DNA of 64,000 nucleotides from assembly GCF_037414475.1 (NCBI RefSeq), contig NZ_CP147913.1, positions 7,872,001-7,936,000 of the forward strand, written 5' to 3'. Below the pieces are notes generated by a model. The model was given only the letters and a program-made list of their open reading frames with translations. It did no database searches and was not told the origin of the DNA. Positions 27,329-36,357 of this stretch are shown here, piece by piece (the first letter of the stretch is position 1; every line of letters starts with the position of its first letter). Origin of the DNA: Myxococcus stipitatus. GTDB lineage: Bacteria > Myxococcota > Myxococcia > Myxococcales > Myxococcaceae. The position numbers were made by a program, and so were the translations under genes.

Positions 27329-29272
27329 TCAGGGATACTCGTAGGTGACTTCCAGTTCAGCCAGCTTTGGGTCCGACTCGGAGTCGGAGTGCAAGCGATG
27401 TAATGCGCCATCTCCGGCTGATCTGATTTCGAATCGGAGACGGTATTGGGTTCTCTTGTTTCGGGATGCCCGGTTTGCCCAGTCCGCGATCACCATGGGG
27501 GTGATGTCAGTAATGCCGGGGCGCCCAATTGAACTCGGTGGGATGTTGATTCCAGATGCAAGGGGGTATGAGTAATACGCCTTCTCGAGTTCTGGATTGG
27601 TATCGAATTTGATAGGCAATGCGTTTCCAATGTTCACTGGTTCGAGGATGAGTTGGCCAAGCTTGCCGAAGGGATCTCCGATCTGACCACCCGTCCACCA
27701 TTTCAGCCGTGCTTGGCGGATGATAGTGAGTTCTTCGGGAAGAGTTGACATCTGGAAGCCTAGGAAAAGCCTTTCAATGAAATTGCCTGCATTGTCGCCA
27801 ACCGTGGCCATATTGTAGAAGCTGGTTTGCCGGAAAAACCCTGGCGAATCCACTGTCCCGCTGGTCCCTTCATCAAAGTCGAAAGTGGCGGTTCCCTGCC
27901 GAATCGTCCTGAAGGCTTTAGCGACTGTTTCTGGCAGTGCGTTCCCTGCGGCATCCCGCGCGTTGGTGGAGATTTGCCATCGCAGCTCTGTTCCGTGCGA
28001 CAGCTCTGTCGGGAATGAATATGTCATCACTGTCGACGACGTGTTCCAGAGGAGCATTCCCGTATTGAGGCCTGCAGGTGAGAGAATCGCGAAGGCTCCT
28101 TCCACGGACGCTTTGTTCATGGGTTCAGAAAACACGATCTCGATCATCGTGTTTCGAGCAACTCCGATTGCAGAGTTTCCAGGGGAGGTGGACAGGATGG
28201 TTGGCGGCGTCATGTCCGGAGTAGGCCCTTCGGTGGTGAATGAGAAATCACGAGGCAGCTCAAGCGCATTCCCCGCGATATCCACAATCGGAGAACCACT
28301 CGCCCCAAGCTTCACAGTCACAGTCGTCGAAGTAGGCAACACATTGGCAGGGGCCACAGTCAGTGTCCGCCCATCCGACGACAGCTCCACCGTCGCCGGA
28401 ATGCCCGCCCCGCCATTCCCCGTTAGCCCCACATTCGCCGCCGTCACACTCGACGCCCGGACCGGCTCGCTGAACCTCACCTGAATCGCCGTCCGGACAC
28501 TCACCTGCGTTGCCCCCGGCACCGGCTGCCGTGACTCAATCCGCGGCGCAGTCCGGTCCACCACCACCATCCGCTCGGCACTCAGATACGCCGAACCCCC
28601 ACGCGTCGCCCGGGCCTTCAGCGCGAACTCCCCCTCCGGCCCATCCCCCGTGTTCCACTGGTACTTGTACGGGGCCGCCGTCCACGTGTGGATCACCGTC
28701 TCCCCTCGCAGCAACTCCACCTGCTCTGCCTGTCCCCCCTCCACGGACACCTCCGTGGACACCGGCCCGTTGACCACGCTCCGGGACTCGGAGGGCGCCA
28801 CCCAGGACACCATCAGGCTCCCCTGCGGGACGACATTCAGCACCAAGCTCCGCGTCCGCTGAATCGTCCCCGCCGTCCCTCGCACCGTGAGCGTCAAGCT
28901 CAACGGCGGGGTATTCGCCCCGACGCTCACATTCAACGTGCCCGTCGTCTCGGCCGCAGGAATCGCCACCGCTGGCGCACTCACGCCCGTGGGCGGACTC
29001 ACCAGCATCACGGTGACAGCCCCCTGGAACCCGTTCTTGCGAACCACGGTGACCACGAAGCTCTTCGCCCCGCCCTGGGCCACCGTCTCCTCCTGCGGGG
29101 CCACTGCCAACTCGAAATCCTGGGTCGGCGTCTCACCGCCATCCGCTCCGCCACCGTCCGGCCTGTCTCCACCTCCATCCGGCGGTGGGTCCACCACCTC
29201 CGGGACGTTGATGCACCCAAACAACAAGAAGAACGAGAAGAGGGGAGTGAACAGGCGAAGTCGGTTCGTCAT
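27329..29272 (-). CDS. Surface lipoprotein with Ig-like (Big_5-type) and DNRLRE-like domains
   Basis: 647 aa from ATG 29272; the 51 in-frame codons upstream are low-complexity and are rejected because the signal peptide begins at 29272. A lipobox (FFLLFGC, Cys20) is followed by an Asp/Gly-rich linker. Several Ig-like beta modules follow; two match the bacterial Ig-like SbsA type (TAPRIESRQPVPGATQVSV with RFSEPV, and TPPTILSTSPGNSAIGVA with VFSEPM). The last 170 residues (RLFLGFQMSTLP, ARLKWW, ITDITPMVIADWA, HRLHSDSES) resemble DNRLRE-type carbohydrate-associated domains. It is probably an outer-surface adhesion or polysaccharide-binding protein; the ligand is unknown. Confidence 0.75.
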   Translation of the reverse strand: MTNRLRLFTPLFSFFLLFGCINVPEVVDPPPDGGGDRPDGGGADGGETPTQDFELAVAPQEETVAQGGAKSFVVTVVRKNGFQGAVTVMLVSPPTGVSAPAVAIPAAETTGTLNVSVGANTPPLSLTLTVRGTAGTIQRTRSLVLNVVPQGSLMVSWVAPSESRSVVNGPVSTEVSVEGGQAEQVELLRGETVIHTWTAAPYKYQWNTGDGPEGEFALKARATRGGSAYLSAERMVVVDRTAPRIESRQPVPGATQVSVRTAIQVRFSEPVRASSVTAANVGLTGNGGAGIPATVELSSDGRTLTVAPANVLPTSTTVTVKLGASGSPIVDIAGNALELPRDFSFTTEGPTPDMTPPTILSTSPGNSAIGVARNTMIEIVFSEPMNKASVEGAFAILSPAGLNTGMLLWNTSSTVMTYSFPTELSHGTELRWQISTNARDAAGNALPETVAKAFRTIRQGTATFDFDEGTSGTVDSPGFFRQTSFYNMATVGDNAGNFIERLFLGFQMSTLPEELTIIRQARLKWWTGGQIGDPFGKLGQLILEPVNIGNALPIKFDTNPELEKAYYSYPLASGINIPPSSIGRPGITDITPMVIADWANRASRNKRTQYRLRFEIRSAGDGALHRLHSDSESDPKLAELEVTYEYP

Positions 29273-29425
29273 GAAGGGCCGCTGTGCAGAGAGCGTTCCA
29301 GGCTCGAGCCCCATCCTCGGAGCCGAGCCAGCACCTCTGCCTACCACGCCGCCGCCCAGGCCGCCTGAGCCGGCCCAAGGTCCCTCCCCCCGGACACACA
29401 TCCAGAATCCGCAACACCCGCCCAC

Positions 29426-29464
29426 GAAAAAGCCCGCGCCCCGAATCCTCCGGGTAGCGCGGGC
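29426..29464 (-). terminator. Intrinsic terminator of ffh
   Basis: Stem GCCCGCGC/GCGCGGGC enclosing an inner CCCG..CGGG pairing, followed on the minus strand by a T5 tract (AAAAA at 29427-29431). It lies about 30 bases after the ffh stop. Confidence 0.8.
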
Positions 29465-29494
29465 CTCACCGCCACGAGCCTGTCGGACTTACTC

Positions 29495-31141
29495 CTACTT
29501 CTTCTTCCGGTTCTTCTTCTTGTTTTCCTTCTCCCGCTTGCGGCGCTCCTTGATGGCGTCGCGGTCCTCGGGCTTGCCGCCGGAGGAGGGAGGGGCGTAG
29601 CCCATGAGGCGGGCCTTCGCCATGGCCGCCTGGCCCATGGGAGGCGTGTAGCCAGGCGCCACCTGCGGCAGCTGCATGGGCATTCCCATGCCCGGCATGC
29701 CGCCGCTCATCATCTTCTCCATCATCTTGGGGTCCCCGCCAAACATGCTGGAGAGGTCCATGTTCCTCATCTGCGAGAGCTGACCCAGCTGCTTGAAGCC
29801 CGGGATGCGGCCCAACAGACCTGGATTCTGGCCGATGGTCCCCATCACCTGCTGCATCATCCCGAACTTCTGCAGCAGCTCGCGAACGTCCTCCGGCTTG
29901 CGACCGCTGCCCTTGGCGATGCGGGAGATCCGGCTGGCGTTGATGAGGTCCGGCCGCAGGCGCTCCTTCGGCGTCATCGAGTCGTACATCGACTCAATCT
30001 TCGTGAGCTCCTTCTCGTCCGGATTGAGGTGCTCGGTGAGGTCCCCGAAGAGCGGGAACTTCTCCAACAGGTCCTTGAGCGGACCCATCTTGCGCACCAT
30101 TCGAATCTGCTCGACGAAGTCCTTCATCGAGAACTGGCCGGACAGGAGCTTGCGCGCGTCCTCCTCGGCCTTCTTCTCGTCGACGACCTTCTCGAAGTCC
30201 TTCATCAGGCCGACGATGTCGCCGAACCCGAGAATGCGGCCCGCGAGGCCCTCCGGACGGAACTCCTCGAGCTTGTCCATCGACTCGCCCATGCCGAGGA
30301 ACTTGATGGGCTTGCCCGTCACTTCCTTGATGGACAACGCCGCGCCGCCACGGGCGTCACCGTCCAGCTTCGTCAGGATGAAGCCATCCAGCGTCAGGCG
30401 CCGGTCGAACTCCGCGGCCGTGCGCACCGCGTCCTGACCAATCATCGCGTCGCACACCAGCAGGATGTTGTCCGGCTGGACGTTGGACTTGATGGACTCC
30501 AGCTCCGTCATCAACGTCTCGTCGATGGCGAGCCGGCCGGCGGTGTCGATGAGCACCACGTCGCACTTCTGCTCGCGCGCGGCGGCGTAGCCCCGCTTGG
30601 CCAGCTCGGGCGGCTGCACGCCGGGCTCGTGGTAGACGGGCACCTTGAGCTTCTCGCCGAGCACCTTGAGCTGATCCACGGCGGCCGGACGGTAGATGTC
30701 CGCGGCGACGAGCAGCGGCTTGCGCCCCTGCTGGAGCAGCCGGTTGGCGAGCTTGCCCGTGGTGGTCGTCTTACCGGAGCCCTGCAGACCCACCATCATG
30801 ATGCCGGTGAGTTGCCCCTTGGGCTTCAGGTTCAGGCTCGTGTCCACCGGCCCCATCAGCGCCTCGAGCTCGTCGTGGCAGATCTTGATGAAGTGGTCCA
30901 TCGGGCTGACCTTGCGCTTCTGGCCCGAGGCATCGGTGAGGCTGGTCTGGACGAGCTCGCCCACGGACTTCTCGCGAACGCGGGCGACGAACTTCTTCAC
31001 CACGTCGAAGGCGACGTCGGCCTCGAGGAGCGAGACGCGGATGTCGCGGAGCGACTCGTCGACCAACTCTGGTGTGAGCTCGCTCTTGCCGGCGAGGCGG
31101 TTCTTGGCGGCGCGGAAGCCCTTGGTGACGGTCTCAAGCAT
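29495..31141 (-). CDS. ffh: Signal recognition particle protein Ffh (SRP54)
   Basis: 548 aa from ATG 31141 (MLETVTKGFRAAKNRL); in-frame codons run far upstream but are not homologous sequence. The N-terminal helical bundle is followed by the GTPase domain with P-loop GLQGSGKTTTTGKLA (about residues 100-114), DTAGR, TKLDGDARGG and the GMGE region. The C-terminal M domain contains the RNA and signal-peptide binding helices (GSGRKPEDVRELLQKF) and a Met-rich tail (MMEKMMSGGMPGMGMPM). It works with 4.5S RNA and FtsY in co-translational membrane targeting. It is longer than the roughly 450 aa of E. coli Ffh because of the Met/Pro- and Lys-rich C-terminus. Confidence 0.97.
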   Translation of the reverse strand: MLETVTKGFRAAKNRLAGKSELTPELVDESLRDIRVSLLEADVAFDVVKKFVARVREKSVGELVQTSLTDASGQKRKVSPMDHFIKICHDELEALMGPVDTSLNLKPKGQLTGIMMVGLQGSGKTTTTGKLANRLLQQGRKPLLVAADIYRPAAVDQLKVLGEKLKVPVYHEPGVQPPELAKRGYAAAREQKCDVVLIDTAGRLAIDETLMTELESIKSNVQPDNILLVCDAMIGQDAVRTAAEFDRRLTLDGFILTKLDGDARGGAALSIKEVTGKPIKFLGMGESMDKLEEFRPEGLAGRILGFGDIVGLMKDFEKVVDEKKAEEDARKLLSGQFSMKDFVEQIRMVRKMGPLKDLLEKFPLFGDLTEHLNPDEKELTKIESMYDSMTPKERLRPDLINASRISRIAKGSGRKPEDVRELLQKFGMMQQVMGTIGQNPGLLGRIPGFKQLGQLSQMRNMDLSSMFGGDPKMMEKMMSGGMPGMGMPMQLPQVAPGYTPPMGQAAMAKARLMGYAPPSSGGKPEDRDAIKERRKREKENKKKNRKKK

Positions 31142-31401
31142 GGGGGGCGCTTTATAACAGGGGGAAGGTGGGATGCGACGGTGGAGCGCATCCGGGCCGT
31201 CGAAGATTGAAGAGCCGGGCCTCGGCCCCCTCCCGCACGGGGCGGATGGGCGCCAAGACCCTGATTTCATCAACGCTCCCGAGGGGTTGGCGCATCCCCG
31301 GGCCCGTTCGCCCCCTGTCCCGCCGAAGGGGGATTCGAGCCACCAGGGGCCCTCCCACCCAGGGAAGGGGGCTCGGGGCGTGAAACGAGGCCCCCTGTCC
31401 C

Positions 31402-32565
31402 CTACCGCTTCACCTCCTGGTTGATGCTGAAGCACGGGAAGTAGTTGGTGTCTCCCGTGTGGTAGGCCTCGGCGAGCGCGGGCAGCTCCTCGAACGCGTG
31501 GATGCGAGGCCCCACGTCGGGCATCCAGCCGTGGGCCTCTCCAAAGGCCACCGCGTCCACGCCCTCCTGGTAGCGCGCGAAGTGGGTGTGGATGTGCTGA
31601 TGCCGGGACGCGCACTCCCGGGCGCGCAGGAGCGAGACGGCCATGCCCGCCTTCCAGCCCGCGGTGGCCATCACCCCCTGCCGGGCCAGGGCCTTGAGGC
31701 TGGCTCGATAGACAGGGGTGCCGATGTACTCGAGGAACACGTGGACCCTCTCTCCGCCCGTCCGGCGGGAGACCTCCGCGACGAACTCGGCTTCCGCGGT
31801 CAGGTAGCGCTCGCGGTAGCCCGCGTCCTTGCTCCAGCGCTCGGGCTCATAGCGCATGCCGCTGAAGTCCCTCCGGTCGATGGCCTCCAGCCCCGCCTCG
31901 CGAATCTCTTCCAGGTGCCAGGGGGTGCCCGACAGCATCACCGCGCGGCAGCCGTGGAACTGGGCGAGCTTGAGCTCCGCGAGCGTCGTGCCGCCACCCC
32001 AACCCCAGACATGGGGGGCCGGGCATTCGGCCTCGTTCACCTGGAGTCGGAAGGCACCGTAGGCGATTCGCCAGTTCGCCCAGGCGGTGACATGGCGGAC
32101 GCTGAAGGCGGCCCACTGGGCGGGCGAGTAGCGGCTGTTCTCGGGGAGGGGGATGAGCTGCCGTCCCTTGAGCTTCATCAACGTGGCCATGCACCCCATC
32201 TGGCGGGGCGCGTCGTAGCCCAGGGCCTTCACCATGTAGCCGTGGGCATCCGTCTCCCCGCTCGAGAACAACATCGCGAGCTGTCCGGAGCGGACCTGGG
32301 TGACGCGCCTCCCCGTCTCCAGCACGCGGACCACGCCCGCGTTGCCCAGGACGACCTCCGCTTCCAGCCGCGCCTTGCACACGTCGAGGGGCCGGCGCTC
32401 CAGCGCGTGCTCGGTATTGGCCTCCCAGCAGCCGAAGAGCGGCGCGGCGAGCACCTCGTCGTCCTGGATGGCCTCGACGGTGACGCGGGTTCGCGTCAGC
32501 TGGGCACGGCGCGGCTCACGTGTGCTGCCAGCGTGGATGACCCAGGCCTCGGCTTGATAGCTCAT
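31402..32565 (-). CDS. MDR-superfamily reductase, crotonyl-CoA carboxylase/reductase-like
   Basis: 387 aa from ATG 32565 (MSYQAEAWV). It has the GroES-like N-terminus of medium-chain dehydrogenases, a nucleotide-binding turn (VWGWGGGTTLAELKLAQFHG, where the usual G.G..G or GASGGLG is replaced by GWGGGT), and segments aligning by eye with crotonyl-CoA carboxylase/reductase: LEAIDRRDF, VFLEYIGTPVYRASLKAL, VMATAGWKAG and HIHTHFARYQEG. CCRs make alkylmalonyl-CoA extender units; whether this protein carboxylates is unknown. It is the last gene of the minus-strand pyrrole/acyl-carrier cluster, 29 bp after the condensation gene. Confidence 0.65.
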   Translation of the reverse strand: MSYQAEAWVIHAGSTREPRRAQLTRTRVTVEAIQDDEVLAAPLFGCWEANTEHALERRPLDVCKARLEAEVVLGNAGVVRVLETGRRVTQVRSGQLAMLFSSGETDAHGYMVKALGYDAPRQMGCMATLMKLKGRQLIPLPENSRYSPAQWAAFSVRHVTAWANWRIAYGAFRLQVNEAECPAPHVWGWGGGTTLAELKLAQFHGCRAVMLSGTPWHLEEIREAGLEAIDRRDFSGMRYEPERWSKDAGYRERYLTAEAEFVAEVSRRTGGERVHVFLEYIGTPVYRASLKALARQGVMATAGWKAGMAVSLLRARECASRHQHIHTHFARYQEGVDAVAFGEAHGWMPDVGPRIHAFEELPALAEAYHTGDTNYFPCFSINQEVKR

Positions 32566-32594
32566 GTTCGCAACCCCGTTGCGACATCGAGTGG

Positions 32595-34424
32595 CTACGG
32601 CGTGAGGTGCTCGCGGCGCTGGTGCACGGACGCGGGGGGGCGGGGCTCGGGGGTCCTCGAGCGCAGCCACCGTGCAATCAACTCGTCCGCCAGCACCTCC
32701 ACGTTCATCGCATCGAAGAAACGGGAGACCGGCATGTCGACGGACAGCTCGGTGCGGATGCGTCCGGTCAACTCGATGAGCCGGAGCGAGTCGAGCGCCA
32801 GCTCTTGTAGAGACTGGATGGGCGCGTCCGGGGGCTGACCTCCGAGCGCCACCTGGACGACCGTGCCGTGCAGATAATCCCTCATCAGCTTCCGGCGCTC
32901 CTCGGGGGCTGCCGTGCCCAGTGCCGAGATCACGTCCTCGGACACACGCGGAGCCCCCAACCTCGCTGAGCGCGCGAGTGCTCGAGCCGCAGGCGTCAAG
33001 CTCGATGCCTCTCGCCGGGCCCGTCCTGGCAGGAACGAGGAGAGCGCGCGCTCGGGGGCGGCGATGGCCTGGCGCAACACCGTCTCGAAGTCCTCGAGCA
33101 GCCGCGCTGCCTCGCGAAGCTGGAAGCTGTTGCGCGAGTACTCGAGCATCCCGGAGATGACCCCGTCTTCCTCATGGATCGCGAGGAAGAGGTCGAAGTC
33201 GCAGGTTCCGCCTTCGAACTCGAGGGGCGTGATGCGCAGGTTCGCGAGCTGGAAGGGGTGGCGAGGCGTGTTGTCGAAGGAGAAGAGGACCTGGGACAGG
33301 GGCTCTCCTCCCAGGTCGATTGCATCCATGAGCTGAACCGGCAGATCCTGGTGGGGAAGGGCGCCCACCAGGACTTCGCGCACCTGCTCCAGCAGTCGGC
33401 GGAAGCTCGGGTCGCCGCGCAGGTCGGCGGGGAGCACCATCAGGTTGACGAAGTAGCCCACGAGCCGCTCGGTCTCCGTCTGAGGCCGGTTGGCGATGGG
33501 GCTGCACACGAAGTGGTGCTCCTGCCCTCCCGCATATCGATGGAGCAATAGATGGAACGCGGCGAGCAACACCATGTGGACCGTGGCTCCCGCTTCGCGA
33601 GCGAACTGGAGTACGGCCCGCGAGAGCTCCGGTGCGAAGTGGAGGGACCGCCGGCCCAGCTCTCGGGTGCTGGATGCCGCGGCGTTCGCGGTCCGGGGGC
33701 AAGCGGTGAGTCTGGGACCCTGTAGCCGGTCCTTCAATCGCTCTCGCCAGTACGCTCGCAGCTCCTCGTGGCATGTGCCCCGAATCCACTCCCGTTGCCA
33801 GCGTGCGTGGTCCGCGCATTGGATGGGCTTGGCGGACAAGGGTGAAGCGAGGCCTTGTTGGAACGCGGCGTAGAGTTCCGACAGGTCCCGGAAGAGCAGG
33901 TCCAGGGACTCGTCATCACAGATGATGCGGTGGAATCCAAGCAGCAGGACATGCTCCTGTGCGTCCAGGACGAACAGCACTGCGCGGAACAACGTGTCTC
34001 GTTGCAGGTCGAACGCGCGCCAGGCCTCTTGAATGAGCGCCTCGCGCATCGCCACCTCTCGCTCCTCGAGCGTGGACACCTCGTCGCGGAGGCTGACGGT
34101 GGGAAACACGAAGGCGCCGGGCGCGCGGACGCGTTGGACCACCTGCCCGCGGCTGGAGCTGAACGACGTACGCAGGGATTCGTGCCGGTGCTCCAGGGCC
34201 TCCAGCGCCAGGCGCAGGGCTCGCCAGTCCAGTGGCCCCGTCAGGCGGAAGGCCACGGGCAGGTGGTACGCCGAGCCTCCGGGATTGGCCTGGTCCAGGT
34301 ACCACAGGCGCTCTTGCTGAAAGGACACGGGCGCGGACTCGGCGCGCGGATGCGCTACGAGCGGCGGGGCCTCCGCGCGCAGCGAGCGCAGTCGCTGGAA
34401 GGCCCTCCAGATGTCCGGATGCAT
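32595..34424 (-). CDS. NRPS condensation-carrier didomain protein with altered HHxxxDG motif
   Basis: 609 aa. Residues about 30-460 are an NRPS condensation-superfamily domain (QERLWYLDQANPGGSAYHLP start, RHESLRTSF, NLMVLPADLRG, HQDLPVQLM, SQVLFSFDN). The catalytic motif normally read HHxxxDG is HRIICDD here, so the second His is Arg and the Gly is Asp. Residues about 525-600 are a carrier domain with the phosphopantetheine Ser in LALDSLRL. Its start overlaps the upstream carrier-protein stop by one base (TGATG). It could be a non-catalytic or atypical condensation domain (acyltransfer, gatekeeper), or the motif change may mark inactivation. The specific acceptor is not visible. Confidence 0.8.
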   Translation of the reverse strand: MHPDIWRAFQRLRSLRAEAPPLVAHPRAESAPVSFQQERLWYLDQANPGGSAYHLPVAFRLTGPLDWRALRLALEALEHRHESLRTSFSSSRGQVVQRVRAPGAFVFPTVSLRDEVSTLEEREVAMREALIQEAWRAFDLQRDTLFRAVLFVLDAQEHVLLLGFHRIICDDESLDLLFRDLSELYAAFQQGLASPLSAKPIQCADHARWQREWIRGTCHEELRAYWRERLKDRLQGPRLTACPRTANAAASSTRELGRRSLHFAPELSRAVLQFAREAGATVHMVLLAAFHLLLHRYAGGQEHHFVCSPIANRPQTETERLVGYFVNLMVLPADLRGDPSFRRLLEQVREVLVGALPHQDLPVQLMDAIDLGGEPLSQVLFSFDNTPRHPFQLANLRITPLEFEGGTCDFDLFLAIHEEDGVISGMLEYSRNSFQLREAARLLEDFETVLRQAIAAPERALSSFLPGRARREASSLTPAARALARSARLGAPRVSEDVISALGTAAPEERRKLMRDYLHGTVVQVALGGQPPDAPIQSLQELALDSLRLIELTGRIRTELSVDMPVSRFFDAMNVEVLADELIARWLRSRTPEPRPPASVHQRREHLTP

Positions 34425-34723
34425 CAGGCGGACTCCCGCTCGCCGCGGCCGTGCATCCGCGAGAGCGTGAGGGTCCGGATGGCTCGCAGGCTGCAGAAGT
34501 TCTCCATCGAGATGTCGGAGGGGGCGATGGCAATCTCGAACCGCTGCTCGAGGAAGTTCACCATCCGGAAGATGCCTATCGAGTCGATGATTCCCCGGGT
34601 GATGAGACTGTTGTCTTCACCCAGCGCGGGGCCCCTGCTCCGGAAGAGGAACTCCTTCTCGATGTGCGCGCGGATGATGTTCCCGACCTGCTCCTCGGTG
34701 TAGCTCGCCACGGGTTCTTTCAC
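34424..34723 (-). CDS. Stand-alone acyl/peptidyl carrier protein
   Basis: 99 aa, four-helix carrier fold. The phosphopantetheine site is GIIDSIGIF (Ser about residue 48) and acidic residues follow in helix II. In the L-proline to pyrrole-2-carboxylate pathway (PltF/PltL/PltE, RedM/RedO/RedW, CloN4/N5/N3) a discrete carrier protein of this size holds prolyl and then pyrrolyl thioester. Here it lies between the adenylation protein and the condensation didomain. That pairing is inferred from gene order. Confidence 0.85.
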   Translation of the reverse strand: MKEPVASYTEEQVGNIIRAHIEKEFLFRSRGPALGEDNSLITRGIIDSIGIFRMVNFLEQRFEIAIAPSDISMENFCSLRAIRTLTLSRMHGRGERESA

Positions 34724-34764
34724 GGACGTTCACTCCGGCTTCGGGAAACACCCAATGGAAAGGC

Positions 34765-36342
34765 TCACACGAGCTGTCGCGCCTGCTCCTGGAGCCGGAC
34801 CTTGTCTTGTTTGCCTGTGGTGGTCCTCGGCAGGGAATCGCAGGTGTCGATGCGCGCTGGAATCATGAAACGGGGCAGGTACTCCGCGCAGTGCCGGCGC
34901 AGCTCCTGGGGGCTCACGCTCGCGTTGTCCCGCAGCACCACGAAGGCGCGCAGCTCATTGCCGGCGAGCTCGTCTGGCAGGGTCAGCGCGGCGCTCTCCA
35001 CCACATCCGGGTGCCGCAGGAGCACCTCTTCGATGGCGCTCAGCTCGATGCGATGTCCCCGCACCTTGACCAGCTCATCCCTGCGCCCCAACAAGTGCAT
35101 TACTCCGCCGCGCTCCCGCACGACGCGGTCTCCGGTGCGATAGGCGAGGGGGTGTCCTGGAACGGGGCCCAGCACCTGCCTCGTGTGCTCCAACTGACCC
35201 CAATATCCGCTCATCAGCGTGGGGCCCGCGACACACAGCTCACCTTCCTCGCCGTCCTCCGCCACGACGCCGTCATCGCGGACGATGAAGGCCTGGTCAC
35301 CGCAACACGCCTGGCCGATGGGCAACGGCGCGGAGCGGGACAGGTCGCCCAGCGTGACGCGATGGAACGTGCAGACGTTCGTCTCGGTGGGGCCGTAGAG
35401 GTTGAAGTAGCGGGGCCCGGGAATGGTGGCGATGAACTCCCGCAGGTACTTGATGGGGAAGACCTCCCCCGCGAAGAGCACGGTGCGCAGCCGAGGAAAC
35501 CGATGCCGCGACAGCTCGCCTCGTGTCACGAGCTGCGTCAGGACCGACGGCACCGAGTACCAGATGGCGATCTCTCGCGTCGCGATGAAGTCCGCCAGCT
35601 CCCGGGGAAAGACAGACAACGACGTGGGGACCAGGACGAGCGCGGCGGAGCCCTTCGCCGCGGCGAACACATCGAAGACAGACATATCGAAGTGGAAGGG
35701 GGCGTGACTGCTGACGTGGTCCCCGGGCTGGACGTCGGCCAGGGTGAATGCCCACTCGACGAAGGCGTGCGCCGCGCGGTGGCTGTGCATCACACCCTTG
35801 GGCTGTTCCGTCGTTTCGGAGGTGTAGAGGACGTAGGCGAGGTCCTCGGGTGTCGCCTCGGGGGCGGGCGTGACGGGCGCAGTGGGCTGTGTCCTCACGT
35901 CCTCCCACGTCAGCATGACGGGGGCCACGGGCCGTGGTGACGGAGTGAGCGGCTTGTTCGCCGCGTTCGCGTCCACCAGGAGCAGACAGCCCAGGGTCTC
36001 CACCTCGCGGAGCGAGTCGAACCAGGCGCGCGTGGTGAGAATGCCCGCGAGCCGGCAGTCCCGGACGATGAACTTCACCCGCCACTCCGGTGACGACGGG
36101 TCGATGGGGACATATGCCGCGCCGGCCTTGAGGATGCCGAACAGGCCCATCACCGACTCGAGCGACTTGTCCAGGTGCAGCCCCACGCGTGAGCCATGGC
36201 CAATGCCCAGCTCCCGCAGTGTCCTGGCGACCTGATTGGAGCCCCGGTCCAACTCCTCATAGGAGCACAGGCGCGCCCCGTCGATGACGGCCGTCTGCCT
36301 GGGGGTGGCCCGGGCGCTTTCAGAGAGATACTGAAACAACAT
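34765..36342 (-). CDS. Stand-alone NRPS adenylation protein, predicted L-prolyl-carrier ligase (PltF-like)
   Basis: 525 aa ANL-family adenylation enzyme: FDMSVFDVF (A4), LYGPTETN (A5), YRTGD (A7), GRRDELVKVRGHRIEL (A8) and PRTTTGKQDKVRL (A10 Lys). Aligning A4-A5 by hand to GrsA gives the pocket D-M-F-Y-L-A-L-V-C-K. This matches, from residue 278 on, the code I recall for prolyl ligases of pyrrole pathways (DLLYLALVCK). The normally Gly-rich phosphate loop (YTSGSTGxPKG) reads YTSETTEQPKG, with two Gly-to-Glu changes that could affect activity. It would activate L-proline for the neighbouring carrier protein. It lies 15 bp after the dehydrogenase gene in the same direction. Confidence 0.85.
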   Translation of the reverse strand: MLFQYLSESARATPRQTAVIDGARLCSYEELDRGSNQVARTLRELGIGHGSRVGLHLDKSLESVMGLFGILKAGAAYVPIDPSSPEWRVKFIVRDCRLAGILTTRAWFDSLREVETLGCLLLVDANAANKPLTPSPRPVAPVMLTWEDVRTQPTAPVTPAPEATPEDLAYVLYTSETTEQPKGVMHSHRAAHAFVEWAFTLADVQPGDHVSSHAPFHFDMSVFDVFAAAKGSAALVLVPTSLSVFPRELADFIATREIAIWYSVPSVLTQLVTRGELSRHRFPRLRTVLFAGEVFPIKYLREFIATIPGPRYFNLYGPTETNVCTFHRVTLGDLSRSAPLPIGQACCGDQAFIVRDDGVVAEDGEEGELCVAGPTLMSGYWGQLEHTRQVLGPVPGHPLAYRTGDRVVRERGGVMHLLGRRDELVKVRGHRIELSAIEEVLLRHPDVVESAALTLPDELAGNELRAFVVLRDNASVSPQELRRHCAEYLPRFMIPARIDTCDSLPRTTTGKQDKVRLQEQARQLV

Positions 36343-36357
36343 GGATGTGTTTCTCCA

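Noticed and set aside
31142..31615. N-terminal extension of Ffh
   Set aside because: Low-complexity Arg/Pro sequence not part of SRP54; the family begins at MLETVTKGF.
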